From: an uncultured Tenacibaculum sp. | Lineage (GTDB): Bacteria > Bacteroidota > Bacteroidia > Flavobacteriales > Flavobacteriaceae | Assembly (NCBI RefSeq): GCF_947502995.1 | Contig: NZ_CANNBW010000017.1 | Span: forward strand, 1-64,000 | Direction: 5' to 3' | DNA: 64,000 nt | Shown here: positions 1 to 9,764 of the stretch, piece by piece | Numbering within the stretch: position 1 is the first letter of the stretch | How the letters are laid out: each line of letters starts with the position of its first letter | Made by a program: the position numbers and the translations under genes | The notes under the pieces: generated by a model | What the model was told of the DNA's origin: nothing | Databases searched by the model: none | Seen by the model: only the letters and a program-made list of their open reading frames with translations

Positions 1-1509
1 TTTGCAGACTTAGATGGCGATGGAGTTCAAGATCCAGGCGAGCCAAGTACGACTACGAATCCAGATGGAAGCTATACGTTGACAGGCGTTCCAGCGGGAA
101 GTGCAGTAGATATTGTTGTTGTAGAAGGAGATTTACCATCAGGAAGCACACAAACAGAAGGAACGAATCCAACTTCAGTTACTCCAGTAGGAGGCGGAAG
201 TGTTGATGCAGGAAACGACGGATACCAAGTACAAGGTGATGTTAGTGGAGTTGTTTACGGCGATACCAACGGAAACGCAACACAAGACGGATCAGAGAGT
301 GGTTTAGGCGGTGTTACCGTATTTGCAGACTTAGATGGAGATGGAGTTCAAGATCCAGGTGAGCCAAGTACAGTTACTAATGCTGATGGAAGTTATACAT
401 TAACAGGCGTTCCAGCGGGAAGTGCAGTAGATATTGTTGTTGTAGAAGGCGATTTACCATCAGGAAGCACACAAACAGAAGGAACAAACCCAACTTCAGT
501 TACTCCAGTAGGAGGTACAAATGTTTCAGCAGGAAATGACGGATACCAAACACAAGGTGATGTTAGTGGAGTTGTTTACGGCGATACCAACGGAAACGGA
601 ACACAAGACGGATCAGAAAGTGGTTTAGGCGGTGTTACAGTATTTGCAGACTTAGATGGTGATGGAGTTCAAGATCCAGGCGAGCCAAGTACGACTACGA
701 ATCCAGATGGAAGCTATACGTTGACAGGAGTTCCAGCGGGAAGTGCAGTAGATATTGTTGTTGTAGAAGGTGATTTACCATCAGGAAGCACACAAACAGA
801 AGGAACAAACCCAACTTCAGTTACTCCAGTAGGAGGTACAAATGTTTCAGCAGGAAATGACGGATACCAAACACAAGGTGATGTTAGTGGAGTTGTTTAC
901 GGCGATACCAACGGAAACGGAACACAAGACGGATCAGAAAGTGGTTTAGGCGGTGTTACAGTATTTGCAGACTTAGATGGTGATGGCGTTCAAGATCCAG
1001 GCGAGCCAAGTACGACTACGAATCCAGATGGAAGCTATACGTTGACAGGCGTTCCAGCGGGAAGTGTAGTAGATATTGTTGTTGTAGAAGGCGATTTACC
1101 ATCAGGAAGCACACAAACAGAAGGAACAAACCCAACTTCAGTTACTCCAGTAGGAGGCGGAAGTGTTGATGCAGGAAACGACGGATACCAATCACAAGGT
1201 GATGTTAGTGGAGTTGTTTACGGCGATACCAACGGAAACGGAACACAAGACGGATCAGAAAGTGGTTTAGGCGGTGTTACCGTATTTGCAGACTTAGATG
1301 GTGATGGCGTTCAAGATCCAGGGGAGCCAAGTACGACTACGAATCCAGATGGAAGCTATACGTTGACAGGCGTTCCAGCAGGAAGTCCAGTAGATATTGT
1401 AGTTGTAGAAGGCGATTTACCATCAGGAAGTACACAAACAGAAGGAACAAACCCAACTTCAGTTACTCCAGTAGGAGGCGGAAGTATTGATGCAGGAAAC
1501 GACGGATAT
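1..1509 (+). repeat. Five tandem 321-bp repeats (SdrD B-like units)
   Basis: The anchor TTTGCAGACTTAGATGG recurs at 1, 322, 643, 964 and 1285, an exact 321-bp period (107 codons). Copies differ by only a few mostly silent changes per unit, plus a few variable codons, so recent expansion or gene conversion is likely. The array probably extends upstream of the window. Confidence 0.95.
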
Positions 1510-3009
1510 ACAATATTAAATACAGTTGATGTACTAGATGATGTTGCTACAACAAATGAAAATACACCAGTTGATATCAATATTTTATCAAATGATACTG
1601 ATGTTCCAAATTCAGGAACATTAACAGTTACGAATGGTTCAAATGGTATAGTAACTGTAGACAACGGTGGTACACCAAATGATCCAAGTGATGATACTGT
1701 AATTTATACACCTAATCCAGGGTTTACAGGTACTGATACATTTACATATACAGTTTGTGATGATCAAACGCCACCAAACTGTGATACAGCTACGGTGACT
1801 GTTGATGTTATAGATATACGTTTGCCTGGAGCAGAGGATGATACAGCTACTACAGATGAAAATGAAGAAGTAGAAATAGATATCTTAGCAAATGATACAG
1901 ATACACCTTCAACAGGAACATTAACAGTTACAGATCCTGCAAATGGTTCAGTAACGATTAATGATGGAGGTACACCAAACGATCTAAGTGATGATACTGT
2001 AATTTACACACCAGATCCTGGGTTTAATGGTACAGATACATTTACATATACAGTATGTGATGATCAAATGCCACCAAACTGTGACACCGCTACAGTTACT
2101 GTTGATGTCCTACCAACTCCTGATACTAATCCGGATACAGCAACAACAGATGAAGATGAATCAGTTGAAATAGATATATTAGGAAATGACACTGATGTAC
2201 CATCATCAGGAACATTAACAGTTACAGATGGTTCAAATGGTACAGTAACTATAGACGATGGAGGTACACCAAATGATCCAAGCGATGATACTGTAATTTA
2301 TACACCAGATGAAGATTTCAATGGTACAGATACTTTCACATATACACTTTGTGATGATGCTATGCCACCAAATTGTTCAACAACTACAGTAACAGTAGAT
2401 GTTAATCCAACACCAGATGCAGAAGATGATAATTCTGAAACAAATGGAGGTGATACAGTTATTATTGATATCTTTGATAATGATAATGACATACCAGATG
2501 ATGGAACATTAACAATAGATGATGGACCAGATAATGGTGATGTAGATGTGGATGATGGAGGTACACCAGATGATCCAAGTGATGATACTGTGACATACAC
2601 ACCAGATCCAGGATTTACAGGAACTGATACATTTACATATACTATATGTGATAGTGCAACACCAGCAAATTGTTCAACAGCAACAGTTACTATAGAAGTT
2701 ACAGATCCTTGTTTAACAGTTTATAATGAATTTAGTCCAAATGGAGATGGAAAAAATGACTACTTAAAAATTAACTGTATAGATAATTATACAAACAATA
2801 CGGTAGAAATTTTTAACAGATGGGGTAATACAGTCTATAAGATTAAAGGATATAATAATAATGATTCTAGTAGAAGATTTGAAGGTATTTCAAACGGTAG
2901 AGCAACTATCCAAACATTAGATAAATTACCAGTAGGAACTTACTACTACGTAATTGATTTAGGAGATGGAAGTCCTATCTTAAAGGGTTGGATATATATT
3001 AATAGATAA
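1..3009 (+). CDS. Giant repeat adhesin with T9SS type B sorting domain (5' end outside window)
   Basis: The reading frame is open from base 1, so the start lies upstream. The product is a cell-surface or secreted multi-repeat protein. It opens with five near-identical 107-residue SdrD B-like units (motif DLDGDGVQDPGEPS, probably Ca-binding). Four Ig-like units of about 97-100 residues follow, starting near bases 1537, 1837, 2131 and 2425; they carry DxxATT(D/N)E, GTPNDPSDDTVIYTP and GTDTFTYT, in the style of Big_9/cadherin-like domains. From about base 2707 the C-terminus shows NEFSPNGDGKNDYL and VEIFNRWGNTVY, the gliding-motility-associated C-terminal domain that marks T9SS type B cargo. A PorP/SprF gene follows 19 bases later, and such partner genes are known to help type B export. 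Function as an adhesin is inferred from architecture; the ligand is unknown. Confidence 0.9.
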   Translation, partial: FADLDGDGVQDPGEPSTTTNPDGSYTLTGVPAGSAVDIVVVEGDLPSGSTQTEGTNPTSVTPVGGGSVDAGNDGYQVQGDVSGVVYGDTNGNATQDGSESGLGGVTVFADLDGDGVQDPGEPSTVTNADGSYTLTGVPAGSAVDIVVVEGDLPSGSTQTEGTNPTSVTPVGGTNVSAGNDGYQTQGDVSGVVYGDTNGNGTQDGSESGLGGVTVFADLDGDGVQDPGEPSTTTNPDGSYTLTGVPAGSAVDIVVVEGDLPSGSTQTEGTNPTSVTPVGGTNVSAGNDGYQTQGDVSGVVYGDTNGNGTQDGSESGLGGVTVFADLDGDGVQDPGEPSTTTNPDGSYTLTGVPAGSVVDIVVVEGDLPSGSTQTEGTNPTSVTPVGGGSVDAGNDGYQSQGDVSGVVYGDTNGNGTQDGSESGLGGVTVFADLDGDGVQDPGEPSTTTNPDGSYTLTGVPAGSPVDIVVVEGDLPSGSTQTEGTNPTSVTPVGGGSIDAGNDGYTILNTVDVLDDVATTNENTPVDINILSNDTDVPNSGTLTVTNGSNGIVTVDNGGTPNDPSDDTVIYTPNPGFTGTDTFTYTVCDDQTPPNCDTATVTVDVIDIRLPGAEDDTATTDENEEVEIDILANDTDTPSTGTLTVTDPANGSVTINDGGTPNDLSDDTVIYTPDPGFNGTDTFTYTVCDDQMPPNCDTATVTVDVLPTPDTNPDTATTDEDESVEIDILGNDTDVPSSGTLTVTDGSNGTVTIDDGGTPNDPSDDTVIYTPDEDFNGTDTFTYTLCDDAMPPNCSTTTVTVDVNPTPDAEDDNSETNGGDTVIIDIFDNDNDIPDDGTLTIDDGPDNGDVDVDDGGTPDDPSDDTVTYTPDPGFTGTDTFTYTICDSATPANCSTATVTIEVTDPCLTVYNEFSPNGDGKNDYLKINCIDNYTNNTVEIFNRWGNTVYKIKGYNNNDSSRRFEGISNGRATIQTLDKLPVGTYYYVIDLGDGSPILKGWIYINR
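1537..2700 (+). repeat. Four tandem Ig-like coding repeats of about 290-300 bp
   Basis: The units begin near 1537, 1837, 2131 and 2425. They share the protein pattern D-ATTDE, V-IDIL-NDTD, GTLTVTD and CDD--PPNC. They are more diverged from one another than the upstream 321-bp units, and the fourth is the most Asp-rich. Confidence 0.85.
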
Positions 3010-3028
3010 TAAAGTGTAAAAATAAAGA

Positions 3029-3961
3029 ATGAAGTCACTTTTATTAAAAAGAATAGTTTTATTGATTAGCATCTGTTACATAACAGATGCTATATCTCAG
3101 CAAGATCCCCATTATACACAGTACATGTTAAATACGATGTCTGTTAACCCAGCTTATGTTGGGTCAAAAGGACATACAGTGCTTACTGCTTTAGGAAGAA
3201 CTCAATGGGTTGGTTTTGAAGGAGCACCTGATACTCAAAATTTAAGTTACGATACAAGTATAGGTTATAGCGGATTAGGTATAGGGATTAATTTAGTAAA
3301 TGATAAATTAGGTCCATCACATGAAACTTATCTTGATGGTAATCTTTCTTATACAGTTCAAACTGGAGATGAAGGAAATCTTGCTTTTGGTTTAAAATTA
3401 GGAGGTAGACTCTTAAATGTAGATTGGTCACTTGGAAGATCGAGAGATAATGATCAAATTTTTGATCCATCAAATAATATTGTAAATAAGTTTTTACCAA
3501 CTGTGGGAGCTGGTATCTATTATCATGAGCCACAATGGTATATTGGTTTATCTGTACCTAACTTTTTACGTCAAGAACATTACGATGCGACTAATAGTGT
3601 TGAAGAAACGGCAGTGGAAAGATTACACTATTTTTTAATTGCAGGTTATGTTTTCGATCTTAATGAAAATATCAAATTTAAACCTGCAGCATTAGCAAAA
3701 TTAGTTTTTGGAGCACCATTATCAATTGATGTTTCTGCTAACTTTTTATTTAATGATAAGTTTAGAGCTGGACTGGCTTGGAGATGGGATGATTCTGTTG
3801 CTGCATTAGCTGGTTTTCAAGTAAGTGAATCATTGCACATAGGATATGCTTTTGATTTAACCACATCGAACTATAATGTGGTAAACAGTGGAACTCACGA
3901 AGTACTTTTACGATACGAAATTTTTAAACAGGCTAGAATGAAATCCCCCAGATTTTTTTAA
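3029..3961 (+). CDS. PorP/SprF family type IX secretion membrane protein
   Basis: This is a 310-residue protein with an N-terminal signal peptide ending near DAISQQ. QDPHYTQYMLNTMSVNPAYVGS follows in the mature part, the hallmark of the PorP/SprF family (shown here as QDPHYTQYM plus NPAYVGS). The rest is alternating glycine/aromatic segments typical of an outer-membrane beta-barrel, ending in aromatic residues. Family members work with the T9SS, and SprF is needed for export or attachment of type B cargo such as SprB. The gene sits directly between a type B adhesin and a PorE-like protein. The likely role is a dedicated outer-membrane partner for the upstream adhesin; which cargo it serves is inferred from position. 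Confidence 0.9.
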   Translation: MKSLLLKRIVLLISICYITDAISQQDPHYTQYMLNTMSVNPAYVGSKGHTVLTALGRTQWVGFEGAPDTQNLSYDTSIGYSGLGIGINLVNDKLGPSHETYLDGNLSYTVQTGDEGNLAFGLKLGGRLLNVDWSLGRSRDNDQIFDPSNNIVNKFLPTVGAGIYYHEPQWYIGLSVPNFLRQEHYDATNSVEETAVERLHYFLIAGYVFDLNENIKFKPAALAKLVFGAPLSIDVSANFLFNDKFRAGLAWRWDDSVAALAGFQVSESLHIGYAFDLTTSNYNVVNSGTHEVLLRYEIFKQARMKSPRFF

Positions 3962-3972
3962 AGCTTAAAATA

Positions 3973-6120
3973 ATGAAAAAACAGACACTATCAACCACCT
4001 TAATTCTAACACTACTAACAGCATTACCATTATTATCTCAAAGCAAAAGAGTTGCCGATAGATATTTTGAAGAATTTGCATATTTTAAAGCAGCTAAAAT
4101 TTATGAAGCTGTCTATAAAAAAGGAGATACTTCAAAGTATGTTTTAAAGAGAATTGGAGATTCATATTACAATAATTCTAGAACAGAAGAAGCAGAGATT
4201 TGGTTTAAAAAGTTAATAGAAATAGCTAAAGAAACCGATCCTAATTACCTTTTTAAGTACGCTCAAGTATTAAAAAGTAATGGAAATACAAAAAAATCAG
4301 ATTCTATATACTTTGCGCTTAAAAAAGATAAACCTACAAATGATAATAAGAAATATATAGATAAAGTAAACCATTTTCAAGATTTTTTAAATGGAGGAAG
4401 AAAAAAATTAAGTGTTAGAAATTTAGCTACAAATACTCCATTTTCAGATTTTGGAGGGGTTATTTTTAATAATGAAATTTATTATGCTTCAGCAGCTCCA
4501 AGAGGAATTAAAGGAGAAAAAGTTTATCGTTGGAACAATCAACCTTTTTTAAATTTATATAAATCTAACGGTTATATTCAAAAGTTAGAAGATACTAAGT
4601 ATGACACTATTTATGGAGTTGAAGGTAAAAATATATTACCATCTCCAGTAAATACATCATTTCATGAATCTTCTGCAGTTTTTACTAAAGATGGAAAATA
4701 CATGTATTTTTCTAGAGTAAATTATGATGGAAAAAAACTTCGAAAGGATAAAAAACAAACAGTAAACTTAAAGTTATATAAAGCTGAAAATATAAATGAC
4801 AATTGGGAAAATATTGAAGAATTACCATTTAATAGTGACGATTATTCTGTAGGTCATCCAGCTTTAAGTCCAGACGAGAAAACATTGTATTTCACTTCAG
4901 ATATGCCAGGTTCATTAGGAGCAACAGATCTTTTTAAAGCTGAAATAAAAGAAGATGGTTATGGTGAACCAGTTAATTTAGGAAACACAGTTAATACTTC
5001 AGAAAGAGAAATGTTTCCTTTTGTATCAGAAGATGGTGTGTTATTCTTTTCTTCAAATGGACATAGAGGTTTAGGTCTTTTAGATATTTTTCAAACAAAA
5101 ATTTATGAAGATGGAACTTTCAGTAAAGTTGTAAATCTTGATTTTCCTTTCAATAGTAAAAAAGATGATTTCGCTTTTTATGTAGATACCACTGGAAAAA
5201 AGGGATTCTTTTCTTCAAATAGATCAAAAGGAAAAGGAGACGATGATATTTACAGTTTTTATATCTCTCAATTACCTAAACCAAAAGAATGTTTACAAAC
5301 TATAACGGGTACTCTTACAGATAAAGTTACTAAAGCTCCAATAGCAAATGCTATTATAAAATTAGTAGATAAAGCAACTGGTACAATCGTAAATGAAGCT
5401 TTAACAAATAGTGAAGGTAAATACAGTTTCGATAAAGTAGTTTGTGGTACAGATGTTTTATCTGTTATTGCAGAACAAAGAGATTATAGATCAGCAGCAA
5501 AAAAAGACTTTAATTTAACAAAGGAAAATGGTAAAGTGATTAGAGTTGATTTAATGTTAGATCCATTAATCGTAGGTAATCAAATTGTAATTAAACCGAT
5601 TTATTTCGATTTTAATAAGTCATTTATTAGAGAAGATGCACAGTATGAATTAGAGAATATTGTTGCTGTTATGAATAATCATCCAAAAATGATTATTAAG
5701 ATTGAATCTCATACAGATAGTAGGGGAGGAAAAACGTATAACAGAAAATTATCTGACAGAAGAGCAAAATCTACAAGAGATTTCTTAGTCTCAAGAGGTA
5801 TTGCATCTAGTAGAATTGAAAGTGCAATTGGTTATGGAGAAGATCAGTTGTTAAATCATTGTGATGATAAAAACAGTAGAAAATGTTCAGAAGAAGAACA
5901 TCAATTAAATAGAAGATCATATTTCTATATTGTTAGCGGTAAAAACGATATTACAATAGAAAATAGTAAACCTAGAATTATTGATAGAAAAGGTTATAAA
6001 GATCAAAAAGCGATAATGCAAAGGTTAAGAAGAATACGTACTCCAAAAAGAAAACTTCTAAAAGGAAGACTTGGAAGACGCGACAATAAGTGTTACAAGA
6101 GTGAAGAAGATTGTAACTAA
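3973..6120 (+). CDS. PorE-like OmpA-family protein (TPR, PD40, carboxypeptidase-regulatory and OmpA domains)
   Basis: This 715-residue protein has a signal peptide (cleavage near LLSQS). An N-terminal TPR-like helical region covers about 20-130. A PD40/WD40-like propeller follows, with LYFTSDMPGSLGATDLF and LFFSSNGHRGLG blocks at about 160-430. A CarboxypepD_reg/SdrB fold lies at about 440-530 (ITGTLTDKVTKAPI). A C-terminal OmpA peptidoglycan-binding domain lies at about 540-660 (IYFDFNKSFI, SHTDSRGG, NRRSYF), and a basic tail ends the protein. This domain order matches PorE of Porphyromonas gingivalis, which links the T9SS to peptidoglycan. It starts 11 bases after PorP/SprF, so the two are probably co-transcribed. 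Many paralogs exist in this phylum, so it may be specific to this adhesin. Confidence 0.88.
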   Translation: MKKQTLSTTLILTLLTALPLLSQSKRVADRYFEEFAYFKAAKIYEAVYKKGDTSKYVLKRIGDSYYNNSRTEEAEIWFKKLIEIAKETDPNYLFKYAQVLKSNGNTKKSDSIYFALKKDKPTNDNKKYIDKVNHFQDFLNGGRKKLSVRNLATNTPFSDFGGVIFNNEIYYASAAPRGIKGEKVYRWNNQPFLNLYKSNGYIQKLEDTKYDTIYGVEGKNILPSPVNTSFHESSAVFTKDGKYMYFSRVNYDGKKLRKDKKQTVNLKLYKAENINDNWENIEELPFNSDDYSVGHPALSPDEKTLYFTSDMPGSLGATDLFKAEIKEDGYGEPVNLGNTVNTSEREMFPFVSEDGVLFFSSNGHRGLGLLDIFQTKIYEDGTFSKVVNLDFPFNSKKDDFAFYVDTTGKKGFFSSNRSKGKGDDDIYSFYISQLPKPKECLQTITGTLTDKVTKAPIANAIIKLVDKATGTIVNEALTNSEGKYSFDKVVCGTDVLSVIAEQRDYRSAAKKDFNLTKENGKVIRVDLMLDPLIVGNQIVIKPIYFDFNKSFIREDAQYELENIVAVMNNHPKMIIKIESHTDSRGGKTYNRKLSDRRAKSTRDFLVSRGIASSRIESAIGYGEDQLLNHCDDKNSRKCSEEEHQLNRRSYFYIVSGKNDITIENSKPRIIDRKGYKDQKAIMQRLRRIRTPKRKLLKGRLGRRDNKCYKSEEDCN

Positions 6121-6152
6121 TTTTAATATAATCCCTAAATTATTTTAAGTTT

Positions 6153-6183
6153 AAGCGAGAAAGTTTACTTTCTCGCTTTTTTT
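6153..6183 (+). terminator. Rho-independent terminator after the adhesin/PorP/PorE-like operon
   Basis: A perfect 12-bp stem (AAGCGAGAAAGT pairing with ACTTTCTCGCTT) has a two-base spacer and is followed by a run of T. It lies between convergent genes and may also serve the minus-strand gene ending at 6182. Confidence 0.85.
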
Positions 6184-6634
6184 ATGTTAAAACACCAGTA
6201 GCTGGTTTATAGTTTTTATAATACTGCATTAAAATAAAAGAACACATAACAGAAGATGCAGTTCCTTCAATAGATAGTGCAAACACAACCATTTCTAAAC
6301 TGAGCTCTTTCCCCCATAAAGATGAGTTTTCTAAAACCGACATAAAGCTAGAATCTATAAAACCAACATAAACAATTAAGCCTATAATTGTTAATGCAAT
6401 ACCAATAACGGAAGAACCAAAACCAACATAAAAATTATTAAAGTAAGATTCCTGTTCATTTAAATCAATATTTTGTTTTATAGCTCTGTTAACACCATAA
6501 AAAACAAAAAGAAAATTTAAAAAACGTAGTTCAGAAACATTATCTAATCCTAATACTTTCATCAATAGAAAAAAAGCAACAATACAAGAATAGATTAATA
6601 AACCATTCTTAAAAATTATTTTATTCGTGCTCAT
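6182..6634 (-). CDS. Hypothetical multi-pass membrane protein
   Basis: This 150-residue protein has about four hydrophobic helices: near residues 11-28, 36-50, 72-92, and a weaker one at 115-137. Polar loops carry KQNIDLNEQES. The size and helix pattern resemble small inner-membrane proteins of unknown function common in Bacteroidota (DUF4199-like), but no diagnostic motif was recognised, so the family is left open. It is a single gene, convergent with the PorE-like gene. Confidence 0.6.
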   Translation of the reverse strand: MSTNKIIFKNGLLIYSCIVAFFLLMKVLGLDNVSELRFLNFLFVFYGVNRAIKQNIDLNEQESYFNNFYVGFGSSVIGIALTIIGLIVYVGFIDSSFMSVLENSSLWGKELSLEMVVFALSIEGTASSVMCSFILMQYYKNYKPATGVLT

Positions 6635-6699
6635 ACTTAAGAATTTTTAAAAGTTAGATACTCTTAAATATACGAAATAAAATAATGATTTTCAATTAA

Positions 6700-9597
6700 T
6701 TAGATTAAAGCTTCTTTTAGTAAGGTGATTGGATGCTTAGCAACTTTGCTTGTACCGTCATATATTTGATGTCTACAACTTGTACCTGAAGCAGCTATTT
6801 CTGTGCTGTTAGAAGCATTTCTAACCTTTTTGAATAATGTATCTTCACCAACTTGCATACTAACTTTATAATGCTCTTTTTCGTATCCAAATGAACCAGC
6901 CATACCACAACAACCTGTATTCATTATTCGAACAGTATAGTTTTCAGGAATATTAAGCATTGTAAAAATCGAATTTGTGGTTGATAAAGATTTTTGATGA
7001 CAATGTCCGTGAATCTTAATTTCTTTACTAGAAGATGTAAATTGACTTGAAGTTATATTTCCTTTCTCAATTTCTTTAGAAAGAAACTCTTCAATAGTAA
7101 ACGTATGTTCAGCAATTTCAGTAGCCGCTTTTTTATCATCAGCTAATCGTAAATATTCATCTCTAAAAGTTAAAATAGCAGAAGGTTCAATTCCTATTAA
7201 AGGTTTGTTTTCTGAAACTTTATCTTTAAATAATTCGACATTTTTATTAGCGATAGTTTTAGCTTCTTTTAGAAAACCTTTTGAAATATAACTTCGTCCG
7301 CTTTCTTCATGATTTAAAACCTCAGCCTTGTAACCTAAAGCATTTAACACAGCTATTGAATCTTTACCAATTTCAGTGTCATAAAAATTGGTGAACTCAT
7401 CATTAAATAACAATACCGTTTTTTCGCTGTCTTTCTGATTCGTTCTTTTCAACCAAGCGTTTAAAGTTTGTTTTGCTAATTTCGGAACAGTTCTTTCTTG
7501 TGCAACTCCCATTACTTTTTTAGCTAAACTCGTATTGGTTAAGAAGTTTGTAATTGTAGGAAATTTGCTTCCTAACTTGTTATACTTTGCATTATTTGCA
7601 AATAATTTACTTCTGAAAGAATATCCGTTAGTTTCTTGATATTGATATAAAAACTCGGCTTTTAAAGAAGCAACATCAACATTACTCGGACATTCACTAG
7701 CACAAGCTTTACAACTTAAACATAAATCGAAAACAGTTTTTAACTCTTTATGATTAAATTTATTTACTTGATCTGAGTTTGTTAAAAATTCACGAAAAGC
7801 ATTTGCTCTCGATCGAGTAGTATCTTTTTCGTCTTTAGTTGCTCTGTAACTCGGACAAAGAGTTCCGCCTGCTTCAGGAGATTTTCTACAATCACCAGAA
7901 CCATTACATTTTTCTGCCAAACGTAAAATTCCTTGACTATCAGAAAAATCGAAAATGGTATTAATTTCTGGTTCATTTCGATCTACTTCATAACGTAAAC
8001 TTTCATCCATTTTAAAAGCATCCGTTATCTTTCCTTTATTGAATACGTTATTCGGATCAAAAGCTTTTTTAATACGCTTTAAAAGTTGGTAATTACGATC
8101 ACCAATCATTAAAGGAATAAATTCGGCTCTTACAATTCCGTCTCCATGTTCACCACTAAAAGAACCATTATATTTCTTTACAAGTTCTGCAGTTTCCGTT
8201 GTTATCTTTCTAAATAAATCAACATCCTCAGCTTTTTTAAGATTTAAAATAGGTCTTAAATGCAATTCTCCAGCTCCTGCATGCGCATAATACACAGCTT
8301 GTTGCTGATATTTGTCCATAATTGCAGAGAATTCTTCAATGTATTCAGGTAAATCATGTAAATCCACAGCAGTATCTTCAATACAAGCCACTGCTTTTTT
8401 ATCACCAATCATATTACCTAATAAGCCAAGTCCAGCTTTTCTTAAATCTAGAACTTTTTTAATATCATCACCAAATACTTTAGGATAATGATATCCGAAG
8501 TTATTGTCTTTTAAATCTTGAATTAATTTATCAGCTAATTCTTCAACTTTCTCTTTAGAATCAGCTTTTACTTCTAACATTAAAACAGCTTCAGGATCTC
8601 CTTGAATAAAAAATCTATTCTTAGCTTGCTCTCTGTTATTTTTGGTACAATCTAAAATCACTTTATCCATCAATTCACAAGTGAATAAATTATGATTCAT
8701 GGTTGTAATAGTAGCTTTTAAACTCTCATTTACACTAGTAAAATGTGGAGTTACCATAATGCTATGAGTAGGAGGAAGGTCGTCTAATTGAATCGTAATA
8801 GCAGTCATAAACGCTAAAGTTCCTTCACTTCCTGAAAGAAATTTTGCTGTATTAACGGTATCATCTTCACCGCCAAATAAATTTGAAGTCAAAAATTCAT
8901 CAACAGCATAACCAGTATTTCTTCTATGAATTGCTGCTTTCGGAAACTCTTTTAAAATTTCATCTTGAGTTTCTTTAGAACTTAATTCAAAGAAAATAGA
9001 TTTGTAGATCTTTCCTTCTAAATCATCTTGAGTTGTCTTTTTACGGAATTCTTGAGAGGAAATTTCAGAAAAAGTAGCTTTAGACCCATCTGATAAAAGT
9101 GCATCAATAGCAATTACTTTATCTCTAGTAACTCCATATCGAATAGAAGTACTTCCCGAAGAATTATTTCCTACCATACCACCAATCATACAACGATTTG
9201 ATGTAGATGTATTCGGACCAAAAAATAATCCGTAAGGTTTTAAAAAACGATTTAAATCGTCTCTAATAATTCCTGGTTCTACAGTAATGGTTTTATTTTT
9301 TTCATCAAACGCAAGAATATTCGTAAAGTGTTTCGAAACATCAACTATAATTCCATCACTAACACATTGTCCAGCTAACGAAGTACCAGCAGTTCTAGGA
9401 ACTAAAGTAATATTATGCTGTACAGAAAAATCGATTAATATTTTAATGTCTTCAATAGTTTTAGGAAAAGCAACAGCTGTTGGTGTTTTTCTATATACCG
9501 AAGCATCTGTAGCATAAATACTTTTATGAAGATTATCAAATACGAGTTCTCCTGATAATTTTTCTGAAACAATTTGTAGTTGTTTGTCTAGTGTCAT
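6700..9597 (-). CDS. FAD/4Fe-4S oxidoreductase, YdiJ-like D-2-hydroxyglutarate dehydrogenase
   Basis: This 965-residue protein fuses three parts. The N-terminal FAD_binding_4/PCMH domain (about 35-270) carries VPRTAGTSLAGQCV and GNNSSG. The central FAD-oxidase C domain (about 275-540) carries YAHAGAGELHLRP and SGEHGDG. The C-terminal half binds Fe-S, with CNGSGDCR, CLSCKACASECPSNVD and CCG-type motifs (HGHCHQKS, NTGCCGMAGSFGYE). This layout is that of YdiJ and Pseudomonas putida PP_4493, which oxidise D-2-hydroxyglutarate to 2-oxoglutarate at the membrane side of respiration. It is the last gene of an operon whose first gene is HglS-like, which makes D-2-hydroxyglutarate, and this strengthens the substrate assignment. 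D-lactate or glycolate remains an alternative from sequence alone. Confidence 0.85.
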   Translation of the reverse strand: MTLDKQLQIVSEKLSGELVFDNLHKSIYATDASVYRKTPTAVAFPKTIEDIKILIDFSVQHNITLVPRTAGTSLAGQCVSDGIIVDVSKHFTNILAFDEKNKTITVEPGIIRDDLNRFLKPYGLFFGPNTSTSNRCMIGGMVGNNSSGSTSIRYGVTRDKVIAIDALLSDGSKATFSEISSQEFRKKTTQDDLEGKIYKSIFFELSSKETQDEILKEFPKAAIHRRNTGYAVDEFLTSNLFGGEDDTVNTAKFLSGSEGTLAFMTAITIQLDDLPPTHSIMVTPHFTSVNESLKATITTMNHNLFTCELMDKVILDCTKNNREQAKNRFFIQGDPEAVLMLEVKADSKEKVEELADKLIQDLKDNNFGYHYPKVFGDDIKKVLDLRKAGLGLLGNMIGDKKAVACIEDTAVDLHDLPEYIEEFSAIMDKYQQQAVYYAHAGAGELHLRPILNLKKAEDVDLFRKITTETAELVKKYNGSFSGEHGDGIVRAEFIPLMIGDRNYQLLKRIKKAFDPNNVFNKGKITDAFKMDESLRYEVDRNEPEINTIFDFSDSQGILRLAEKCNGSGDCRKSPEAGGTLCPSYRATKDEKDTTRSRANAFREFLTNSDQVNKFNHKELKTVFDLCLSCKACASECPSNVDVASLKAEFLYQYQETNGYSFRSKLFANNAKYNKLGSKFPTITNFLTNTSLAKKVMGVAQERTVPKLAKQTLNAWLKRTNQKDSEKTVLLFNDEFTNFYDTEIGKDSIAVLNALGYKAEVLNHEESGRSYISKGFLKEAKTIANKNVELFKDKVSENKPLIGIEPSAILTFRDEYLRLADDKKAATEIAEHTFTIEEFLSKEIEKGNITSSQFTSSSKEIKIHGHCHQKSLSTTNSIFTMLNIPENYTVRIMNTGCCGMAGSFGYEKEHYKVSMQVGEDTLFKKVRNASNSTEIAASGTSCRHQIYDGTSKVAKHPITLLKEALI

Positions 9598-9645
9598 GAT
9601 AAATAAGGAATTTACCTTTTAATAGTTGTGTTGTTTTCTATTGAT

Positions 9646-9658
9646 TTTTGAATCAAAA
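9646..9658. promoter_or_regulatory. Candidate Lrp-type operator upstream of the FAD/FeS gene
   Basis: TTTTGA-A-TCAAAA is a perfect inverted repeat located 50-60 bases upstream of the dehydrogenase start. A related half-site, TGATTCAAAA, lies near 9681-9690. A/T-rich quasi-palindromes are typical Lrp/AsnC targets and the regulator is the neighbouring gene. In such A/T-rich DNA, chance is a real alternative. Confidence 0.25.
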
Positions 9659-9764
9659 CCTCTAATTTACTACAATCTTATGATTCAAAAGATCAATTTA
9701 TCTTTAAAAACTATTTTGCTGAGAATATGGCAAAAAAAGTGTTGTTATTTCACAAAAAAGACAA

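Noticed and set aside
1..1509. CRISPR-like periodic repeats
   Set aside because: The 321-bp period is in frame with a coding sequence and the units are translated; there are no short repeats with unique spacers.
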